NCBI RefSeq assembly: GCF_002243345.2
Contig: NZ_CP022655.2
Span: 2,668,501 to 2,732,500, forward strand
DNA length: 64,000 nt
Reading direction: 5' to 3'
Source: Paenibacillus sp. RUD330
Lineage (GTDB): Bacteria; Bacillota; Bacilli; Paenibacillales; Paenibacillaceae
Shown: positions 43,138 to 49,713 of the stretch, one piece after another
Numbering within the stretch: position 1 is the stretch's first letter
How the letters are laid out: every line of letters starts with the position of its first letter
Made by a program: the position numbers and the translations under genes
The notes under the pieces: generated by a model
What the model was told of the DNA's origin: nothing
What the model saw: the letters and a program-made list of their open reading frames with translations, nothing else
The model's database searches: none

Positions 43138-43950
43138 ATGAACATATTGGAGCATGTAAGAGGTTTTTATCTGGCTTGGATCGATTATCCCCTACAGAAT
43201 GGCGATGTCATTGCGGACCGATACCGCATAATCCAGCTGCTCGGCATCGGAAGCTACGGCTTGACCTATCGCTGCCTGGATCTGCAGTCGGGACAACAAG
43301 TGGCGATAAAGCAAGCCAAGCCGAGCAAGGGTGAGCTCGGACGGGAGCTGCTGCGGCGGGAGATGACGGTGCTGGCCAAGCTGCGCCATCCGTCCATTCC
43401 TCGCGTCCGGGACTTGTTCGACGATAAGAACCGGCTCTTTATGGCAAGCGAGTTTGCCGGAGGCCAGACGGTCGAGGAGCTGATCTTTGAGCGGGGCCGG
43501 CTGTTTTCGGAAAGAGAAGCTCTGGATTTCATCGGCAAGCTGACGGAGATTGTCGCTTATGTCCACCGGCAAGGGTATGTTCATCTCGATATCCGCATCC
43601 CTAATGTCATTGCCGACGGGAATCGAATTCATCTGATCGACTTCGGCTTGGCCAGGCGGATCGGCGAAGCGGCGGCGCTGGTGCCGCCTTTCCGGTCAGG
43701 CGTCAGGCTGGCTCAAGACGCTGATCCCGCAGCCGATCTGTCGGATATGGGCCATTTGCTTCTATTCATGCTGTATTCAAGCTATCATCCGGCAGAGATG
43801 GCCGACAAGGGATGGGAGCAAGAGCTGGATCTGACTCCCGGGGCCAGGCATCTACTTCGCAGGCTTCTGCACATTGAAGCTCCTTATGAGGGCATCGATG
43901 CCTTCATTGGCGATCTGGAGCGATGTCGGAATCCGCATTCGGAAATATAA
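43138..43950 (+). CDS. Soluble Hanks-type Ser/Thr protein kinase-like protein
   Basis: This protein has 270 residues with no transmembrane or PASTA extension. It has a glycine loop LGIGSYG (35-41), ATP lysine K58 in VAIKQ, a probable alpha-C glutamate E75, a catalytic loop HLDIRIPN (149-156, D151 with R in place of the usual K) and DFG at 168-170. The loop matches a group of small Bacillota kinases rather than PrkC. The ATG at 43138 is chosen because GAGGAG lies five bases upstream. No phosphatase or partner gene is adjacent. A target is not evident. Confidence 0.85.
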   Translation: MNILEHVRGFYLAWIDYPLQNGDVIADRYRIIQLLGIGSYGLTYRCLDLQSGQQVAIKQAKPSKGELGRELLRREMTVLAKLRHPSIPRVRDLFDDKNRLFMASEFAGGQTVEELIFERGRLFSEREALDFIGKLTEIVAYVHRQGYVHLDIRIPNVIADGNRIHLIDFGLARRIGEAAALVPPFRSGVRLAQDADPAADLSDMGHLLLFMLYSSYHPAEMADKGWEQELDLTPGARHLLRRLLHIEAPYEGIDAFIGDLERCRNPHSEI

Positions 43951-43974
43951 AAGCCAACCGGTGTACGGTTGGCT
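43946..43974 (-). terminator. Terminator between the kinase and the basic micro-protein
   Basis: AGCCAACCG pairs with CGGTTGGCT around a 5-base loop; the T-rich tail is on the minus strand, so it mainly serves the convergent small gene. Confidence 0.75.
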
Positions 43975-44022
43975 GGGGCATGCAGGATGAAGCTTGCAGG
44001 GGCTGATGCAGATGTAGATGAT

Positions 44023-44211
44023 TCAGCTTGAGCTTCTTTTGCGGCTCTTGTAATAGCTGTGGCCGTTGTTTTTATGTCCATACGCCTGATCGGATGAGCT
44101 GAGCCGGCTGTGGCCGTATTGTTTTTTCCCGCCGCTCGAGCTGTACCGATGGCGTCCATGCTTGGAATGCTGGGCTGATCCTAACAGTTTATTGATCAAA
44201 CGTTTGATCAT
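44023..44211 (-). CDS. Small basic His/Ser/Tyr/Lys-rich protein
   Basis: This protein has 62 residues. A short amphipathic helix (MIKRLINKLLGSA) is followed by a low-complexity tail rich in His, Ser, Tyr, Lys, Arg and Gly (e.g. HSKHGRHRYSSSGGKKQYGH). The ATG follows AAAGGAGG at good spacing and a terminator lies downstream. I do not know a function; composition suggests a structural, metal- or nucleic-acid-binding or spore-associated micro-protein. Confidence 0.65.
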   Translation of the reverse strand: MIKRLINKLLGSAQHSKHGRHRYSSSGGKKQYGHSRLSSSDQAYGHKNNGHSYYKSRKRSSS

Positions 44212-44288
44212 GTCTTCATTCCTCCTTTGGATTTATCCGTACTACGCATAGTCGGCAGCTTGGTTTCAACATGTTCGCGCGGAGCCGA

Positions 44289-45077
44289 TCAAAACGCTTC
44301 TCTGAACCAGCCTGCCATCCAGTCGTTGACCTCCCGAAGATCGGCTACCGGCTGGCGCGTGAACGGAAGCGACGGCATGTAACCGGCCGGACCGAACTCC
44401 GGCGTTACGGTAGTCAGGCCCGCGCCGTTGCGGGCTCTTTCGGCCAGGACAGCCCCCCACCATTTCTTGAAGGCTTGAAGGACATCCTTGTTTTCGGGAG
44501 CTGCCGGATGGGCGACCTGGGGACCTTCCGGATGGCCGAGCCGGGCATGGATATGCACCGTCCGCTCGATGGCCAGCCGCAGATCCTCTTCAAACTCCTC
44601 GAGCATGGTTTCGGTTACGCAGCACCAATGGCTGAAATCCGCCGTGATGGCAAGATCGGGCAGTTCCCTGAGAAGCGCCGACGTATTCCAAGGCGTGAAC
44701 ATCGCTCTGGAGCGATGCGTCTCATGACCGACTGCAATGCCGATCGAGCGCTCCACCTTGAGCGCGCCTTCGAAGAATAGGAGCTGCTCCCGAAAGGGCA
44801 TGAAGTCTCTGGCGCTATGGGAAACGATCAGCACCGGACCGAAGGCTGCGGCGCGTTCCGCCTGGGCGGCGAAAGAGGCCGAGTGGTTCCCGGATGTGAC
44901 GATCTGGGCAATAAAGGACAACCCGTGTGCAGAAAGCTGCTCCTTGAATTCCTCCTCCATGCCGACCGGAGGCAGCGGAGCCTCGATTCCCGCATACCCG
45001 TCACCGGCAGCCCGCTTCATCAGCTCGGAAACCCTTCCCTCCAATCCCCATAACGCTTGGAATAGCTTGATTTCCAT
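44289..45077 (-). CDS. Sugar phosphate isomerase/epimerase-like TIM-barrel protein
   Basis: This protein has 262 residues of the xylose-isomerase-like barrel (AP endonuclease family 2). Probable metal ligands occur in YAGIEAPLP (E near 33), VGHETHRSR, ITADFSHWC and HIHARLGHPEGPQV. The ATG follows AAGGAG. It lies 15 bp downstream of the PhyH-type dioxygenase gene on the same strand, so they form an operon, and the AraC gene divergent from that operon probably controls both. The substrate is unknown; such pairs often act in inositol or unusual-sugar catabolism. Confidence 0.82.
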   Translation of the reverse strand: MEIKLFQALWGLEGRVSELMKRAAGDGYAGIEAPLPPVGMEEEFKEQLSAHGLSFIAQIVTSGNHSASFAAQAERAAAFGPVLIVSHSARDFMPFREQLLFFEGALKVERSIGIAVGHETHRSRAMFTPWNTSALLRELPDLAITADFSHWCCVTETMLEEFEEDLRLAIERTVHIHARLGHPEGPQVAHPAAPENKDVLQAFKKWWGAVLAERARNGAGLTTVTPEFGPAGYMPSLPFTRQPVADLREVNDWMAGWFREAF

Positions 45078-45092
45078 TGCATCCCCACTCCT

Positions 45093-45830
45093 TCATTCGT
45101 TAACGAACTGGCTCCCGGCCTTATTCACGCCTCTTGCCAGCCATATTTTGAAGCCCGGATTTTTATCGGGATATACTTCCGCTTCGGTAGAAAAATAGCG
45201 CATCGTATATCCGCATCTGCGGAATTCGCTTGTATTCGCGGCTGCTCCGTGGATGATCCTGGAATCGTGCAAGGAGCATTCACCCGGTTCCAGCTCGAAA
45301 TAAACCGCATTCGACTCGTCCACGTTTTTGATTTGGGTCGAGAACGTATTCTTGGTCCCGTCGATCGCTTCATAATCCGAGAATCCGTTGCCGTGCGTGC
45401 CGGGAAGCACCCGCATGCAGCCGTTCTCCTTCGAGCTTCGGTCTATGGCCAGCCATACCGTAACGATCTTGTCGAAAGAGCTCAGCCGGCCTTTCCAGTA
45501 GGCGGAGTCTTCATGCCATGGAGTCGCCCGGCCGACGTAGGGGTCTTTGCAGATGAAGTGGCTGGACCACAGTCCGATGTTGGGGCCGATGATCGGCTCG
45601 ACAAGATCGAGGACTTCATCGCTGAGCAGGAAGTCGAGCAGCCGCTCGTCGCGGAAATGGGGCGTGTCCAGCTCATCGGACAGCCTGCTGCCTTTCATGG
45701 CGAGCTGTTCCTCGAAAATATCCGTCAGCGTACGCATTTTTTCGGAGCTGAACAGCGGCTTCTTATGAAGCACATAACCGCGCTCCCGGTAACGCTCGAC
45801 TTCTTCTTGACTCCATTCAGCATATTCCAT
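45093..45830 (-). CDS. Phytanoyl-CoA dioxygenase (PhyH)-family Fe(II)/2-oxoglutarate oxygenase
   Basis: This protein has 245 residues. The facial triad is visible as TPWHEDSAYW (H-x-D) and HDSRIIHGAAANTS (distal H), with a following arginine for 2-oxoglutarate. The ATG follows GGGAGGAAG. The family oxidises diverse small molecules, and bacterial members next to AraC regulators and sugar isomerases are common in Paenibacillus without assigned substrates. A second family member lies 1 kb away (46812-47588), with only limited similarity outside the active site. Confidence 0.87.
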   Translation of the reverse strand: MEYAEWSQEEVERYRERGYVLHKKPLFSSEKMRTLTDIFEEQLAMKGSRLSDELDTPHFRDERLLDFLLSDEVLDLVEPIIGPNIGLWSSHFICKDPYVGRATPWHEDSAYWKGRLSSFDKIVTVWLAIDRSSKENGCMRVLPGTHGNGFSDYEAIDGTKNTFSTQIKNVDESNAVYFELEPGECSLHDSRIIHGAAANTSEFRRCGYTMRYFSTEAEVYPDKNPGFKIWLARGVNKAGSQFVNE

Positions 45831-45986
45831 GACATGACTTCCTCCCTTGAGTTGGCTTCGAGCTTATTGTAGCTCTGCCGCCCGCTCCGCCTCTCCTTCT
45901 CGCTTACGAAATGATACGCATATCTTCCGGTCTTTCCGCTCTTCCGGTATAATCCGGATAAATGAAACGAAGGAGCTGATTCCGTC

Positions 45987-46822
45987 ATGGAGCTGAAGGA
46001 GCATCCGGATCGCTTGACGATCGATGAGTACATGGCGGAATCGTCCCATTGCCTGTTCCGGCAGGAGCTCGATACGCCATGCCATCTGCATTGGCATGAA
46101 TTTTATGAGCTGACCTATGTCCGCTCCGGCAACGGAGTCAACAGTGTCAACGGAGCGGACATCGCGATCGGCGCGGGAACGCTGTTCCTGCTGACTCCGG
46201 CCGATTTTCACGAAATCCGTCCTTTGGAAGCGTCGACGCTCAAGATCTACAATCTGATCTTCAAGGAATCGATGATCCCGGAGGAGATCCGGACGCTTCT
46301 ATTCGGCGGCCGCATGCTGTCGCCTGTGCTGATGAAGCTTGATGCGCGCGGGCTGGAGAGCTGTTCTCGATCCTGGATGAGGAGGACAGCCGCAATAGCC
46401 GGACCGGAGAGCTGATCGTGAGGAACCTGCTGGGCTGCCTGCTGCTGATGCTGTGCCGGGATGGAGAGGCAGCCGTCAGCGGTGAAGCCGCAGTGGCCCC
46501 CCTGCATCCCAGCATCCAGCAAGCGCTTTTCTTTCTCCAGCATCATTTCCGCGAGCCGCTGACGCTCAGCGAAGCAGCCAAGGCTGCAAGCCTGTCGCCG
46601 AATTATTTCAGCGAGTGCTTCCGGCAGCAGCTCGGCGTCGGCTTCCAGCAGCATCTGCTTGACCTGCGCCTCGGATTTTCCCGGTCGCTGCTGCAAGCAT
46701 CGTCACTGCCCGTGTCCGAGATCTGTTACGCTTCGGGCTTCAACACGCTGACTCATTTCGAAAAAATGTTCAAGCGCAAATACGGCCATCCGCCGAGCCG
46801 CTGCCGCCGTTCTATTCCTTGA
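45987..46822 (+). pseudogene. AraC-family regulator interrupted by a frameshift
   Basis: The N-terminal cupin part (MELKEHPDRLTIDEYMAESS, then HLHWHEFYELTYVRSGNG) is in one frame to about 46358. From there the AraC protein continues in another frame: LFSILDEEDSRNS, then the two helix-turn-helix units (LTLSEAAKAASLSPNYFSECFRQQLGVGF and ICYASGFNTLTHFEKMFKRKYGHPP). Loss of one base in GAGAGCTG (probably GAGGAGCTG) explains the break. Repaired, it would encode about 278 residues. It is divergent from the PhyH/TIM-barrel operon. It is either a recent inactivation or a sequencing error. Confidence 0.8.
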
Positions 46823-47588
46823 TGCTGAAATCCGGCCTCGCCTTGTCGAACCGTGGATTGCCCCCGCATACCATAAGGCCGGAGCCCCAGTCGATATGGA
46901 CATTTTCCGTCGGCTCATCCGAAGCGTCCTTGTATTGGAACAGCACATTCCGCCGCGTGCGCTCGCTGCGATTGGCGTCCGAGCCGTGGATCGTCAAGTA
47001 GTTGAAGAACAGCACATCTCCTGCCTCCGCCGGGCAAGGCAGTCCTTCCGCTATCGGGTATTCCTTGTGGTTCAAATAGTAAGAACCGACATGAGGCAGG
47101 CTGCCCTGCACATGCGAGCCCGGCACGACCCTCAGGCAGCCGTTCTTCTCGTCCGCCATGTCCAGGTGCACGCTGGCCGCCAGCATGGAATGCCTTGCAT
47201 GAGGGAAATAAGGATAATCCTGATGCATAGGGAAGGCGGCTCCGTTTTCCGGCGGCTTGACGAGCATTTTCGTATGGTGGAGCTGGACATCGGGTCCGAT
47301 GAGCTGCGACAGGATCGCGGTCATATTCGGGTGCACGACAGCCAGCGTGAAGCAGGCCTCATGATAATGGACGTCATGGAAGCCTTTGAGCACCAGCTTC
47401 TTCAGCTCCGCCGGCGGCAGGAAGTCGCCTTGCCAGGCGGAGTTGTCGTCCCGCTTGGCCTGGGCGGCGCGCTGGATGATCCGCTCCACCGCTCCCCGCA
47501 TCTCCTCCACTTCCGTCTGGCTGAAAACTCCTTTGACGAGCAGATACCCGTTTTCTTTGTAAAAATCCACATCGCGCCGACTGATCAT
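46812..47588 (-). CDS. Second PhyH-family Fe(II)/2-oxoglutarate oxygenase
   Basis: This protein has 258 residues, starting at MISRRDVDFYKENGYLLVKG behind AAGGAGGAG; 39 further upstream codons have no ribosome-binding site. The iron ligands are in PMHQDYPYF (H-x-D) and LTIHGSDANRSERTRRNVLFQY (distal H and the cosubstrate arginine). Its last 11 bases overlap the end of the convergent AraC gene. The divergent AraC gene at 47728 is its likely regulator. Substrate unknown. Confidence 0.87.
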   Translation of the reverse strand: MISRRDVDFYKENGYLLVKGVFSQTEVEEMRGAVERIIQRAAQAKRDDNSAWQGDFLPPAELKKLVLKGFHDVHYHEACFTLAVVHPNMTAILSQLIGPDVQLHHTKMLVKPPENGAAFPMHQDYPYFPHARHSMLAASVHLDMADEKNGCLRVVPGSHVQGSLPHVGSYYLNHKEYPIAEGLPCPAEAGDVLFFNYLTIHGSDANRSERTRRNVLFQYKDASDEPTENVHIDWGSGLMVCGGNPRFDKARPDFSIKE

Positions 47589-47727
47589 GCATGCTCCTCC
47601 TTGAATGGAAAGATTGATAGGAAACGTTTCTTGCTTATAATCATAGTCATAGCCACGATGGACGTCTTTGCGATTAGGCGTCTGGTTTTTGCACGTTGAC
47701 GCCAACCTATACTGGAGGACAAGACCG

Positions 47728-48615
47728 ATGTACCGATATCAGGCAAGCGATGCCATGCTGAACAGCCGGATCATGGAAGCGATCCATCCCAATGCCCGCT
47801 TTGTCATTTACTATTGGGGAGCCGACGAGCGGCTGCACAGCAATCCGATTCACAAGCATTCCTTTTTCGAGGCTTGTTATGTGCTCGGCGGGACGGGTAC
47901 CTATACGGACAATGGAAGGACATACGCGCTGAAGAGCGGAACGCTGTTTCTCTCCCGTCCCGGCGCGACGCATCAAATTCTCACGGAAGATGGCCTCAGC
48001 CTTCTATTTGTCGCTTTCGAGCCCGATGAAGCCAGAACAGATCCGGACACGCTATCCGCCTTCCGCGCTCTGGCCGATGCTGAGCGAGTCTGCGTAGAGG
48101 ACGGCTCCCGCACGCCGACCGCGCTGCTCTGGGAATCGCTTCTGCTCCGCGATGAGGAGCGGCACAATCTTCCGGAAAGCGCGGTTGCGCCAGCCGCTTC
48201 CGCGCTTCTGCTGTCTTTCCTTGGGCTGTTCGGAGAGCAATCATCCTCGCTCAAGGCCGGCATGCCGCGCGACAACATGGTTCTGCGCCGGGCCAAGCTC
48301 TACATCCGAGACAATCTGTCGAAGCCTCTCCCGCTGCCTGAGATGGCGGCGATGCTCAATGTGTCCGAACGCCATCTGTCCAGGCTGTTCTCAGGCGGCA
48401 TCCACGAGAGCTTCACCGGTTATATCCGCCGGGAGCGCGTGCGCGAGGCGGCACGCCTGCTGAACGAATCCGAGCTGCCGATCAAAGAAATTGCCGAGAT
48501 GGCCGGCTTTTCTTCCGTCCACTATTTCTCCCGCACGTTCGCGTCCATGATGCATGCTCCGCCTGGCGTATTCCGCCGGCGAGCCCGATCGGCGAGTTCC
48601 GCGCATGCCGAATAA
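47728..48615 (+). CDS. AraC-family transcriptional regulator
   Basis: This protein has 295 residues, starting at MYRYQASDAMLN behind TGGAGGA. A cupin sensor (NPIHKHSFFEACYVLGGTGTYTDNGRTYALKSGTLFLSRPGATHQI) precedes the C-terminal HTH domain (EMAAMLNVSERHLSRLFSGGIHESFTGYI and IKEIAEMAGFSSVHYFSRTF). It is divergent from the second PhyH gene, about 140 bp away. The sensed ligand is not evident. Confidence 0.88.
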   Translation: MYRYQASDAMLNSRIMEAIHPNARFVIYYWGADERLHSNPIHKHSFFEACYVLGGTGTYTDNGRTYALKSGTLFLSRPGATHQILTEDGLSLLFVAFEPDEARTDPDTLSAFRALADAERVCVEDGSRTPTALLWESLLLRDEERHNLPESAVAPAASALLLSFLGLFGEQSSSLKAGMPRDNMVLRRAKLYIRDNLSKPLPLPEMAAMLNVSERHLSRLFSGGIHESFTGYIRRERVREAARLLNESELPIKEIAEMAGFSSVHYFSRTFASMMHAPPGVFRRRARSASSAHAE

Positions 48616-48643
48616 GCCGTTCCTCCATCGGAAGCGGCTTATT
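48611..48643. terminator. Bidirectional terminator between convergent AraC genes
   Basis: AATAAGCCG pairs with CGGCTTATT across a 15-base loop. The TAA of the plus gene and the stop of the minus gene (48639) are both inside the arms. Confidence 0.7.
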
Positions 48644-49568
48644 TCTCGGCACATCGTTCAAGATCCGCCTGCTGAGTCGAACGGGGCTGCCGCCGTTCCC
48701 GATACTCCCGCGGGCTCAGCCCTGTATGGCGCCGGAACAGCACCGTGAAGAAGCTGCGGTCCTGGTACCCGCATGCCTCCGCGATCTGCTCCACGCCCAT
48801 CGCGGTACTCCGGAGCAAGCGGCATGCTTCGCGGATGCGCAGCTCCTGCACGAAGCGGCTGAAGGGCTTGCCGGCCGTTTCGGCGAACAGCCGGTGGAAA
48901 TGGCGGACGCTAAGTCCCGCCTCGCCGGCAAGCTCCTCCGCCCGGAACGGGATGCCGGGATCGCTGCGCAGCTTGCGGATAACGGCTTCGATTCCGGGGC
49001 GGCTCCTGCTGCCCAGGCTATGGCTTTTCGCCCCGCCACGGCAGTGCTCCTCCAGCTCCGCCAGCAGAAGGATGAACAGAGCATGCAGCTGTGCCGTCCC
49101 TCCCGGCCGCTTATCCCGCAGCACCTCCAGCCCTTCCTCCATGATGCGGCGGATGACGCCCCTGTCATCCCGCAGCCGGAACCATTCCGGAGAGCCGGGC
49201 AGCAGATTGAGCGCCTTCCGGGCCGACTGCAGCTCCTCCAGCCCCGGGAAGCTGCTCAGCGCTGCCTCCGCCTGCCCGGGAACAAGGATGAAGTTGCCGA
49301 TCATGAGCGGATACCTGGACGATGTCGATCTCGGCCGGAACACATGGGGGGTACCCAGCGGCAGGACAAAGACATCTCCGGCGTGCACATCCATGGACTG
49401 CTCCCCGATATAATGCACTCCAGCTCCCTCCATAACCAGGCAAATCTCCGTGAATTCATGCCGATGCAGCTGCAGCTCGAACGACTCCGATACCCGGTTG
49501 ATATAGTAAGGCCGATTGTCGTCGAAGAACAGATGCGCCGGAGTGACCGCAACCGACTGCTGCGCCAT
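48639..49568 (-). CDS. AraC-family transcriptional regulator divergent from the GH78 gene
   Basis: This protein has 309 residues. Its cupin region (LQLHRHEFTEICLVMEGAGVHYIGEQSMDVHAGDVFVLPLGTPH) and C-terminal HTH (EELAGEAGLSVRHFHRLFAETAGKPFSRFV and VEQIAEACGYQDRSFFTVLFRRHTGLSPREYR) resemble RhaS/RhaR-type regulators. The ATG follows AAGGAGG. It is divergent from the alpha-L-rhamnosidase gene, so L-rhamnose or a rhamnoside is a reasonable inducer, although this is inferred from neighbours. Confidence 0.88.
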   Translation of the reverse strand: MAQQSVAVTPAHLFFDDNRPYYINRVSESFELQLHRHEFTEICLVMEGAGVHYIGEQSMDVHAGDVFVLPLGTPHVFRPRSTSSRYPLMIGNFILVPGQAEAALSSFPGLEELQSARKALNLLPGSPEWFRLRDDRGVIRRIMEEGLEVLRDKRPGGTAQLHALFILLLAELEEHCRGGAKSHSLGSRSRPGIEAVIRKLRSDPGIPFRAEELAGEAGLSVRHFHRLFAETAGKPFSRFVQELRIREACRLLRSTAMGVEQIAEACGYQDRSFFTVLFRRHTGLSPREYRERRQPRSTQQADLERCAEK

Positions 49569-49713
49569 CCGACTCCCTCCTTTTTGTCAGGATAACCAAC
49601 AAATATGGCCGGATCAACCCCTTTTCAGCAAATGCCTGCGCTTACAATAAGAAAAAGACAATGCCGGCATGCCATGCTTGTCCATCCCAGCCCGAAAGGA
49701 AGAGGAGCAAATC

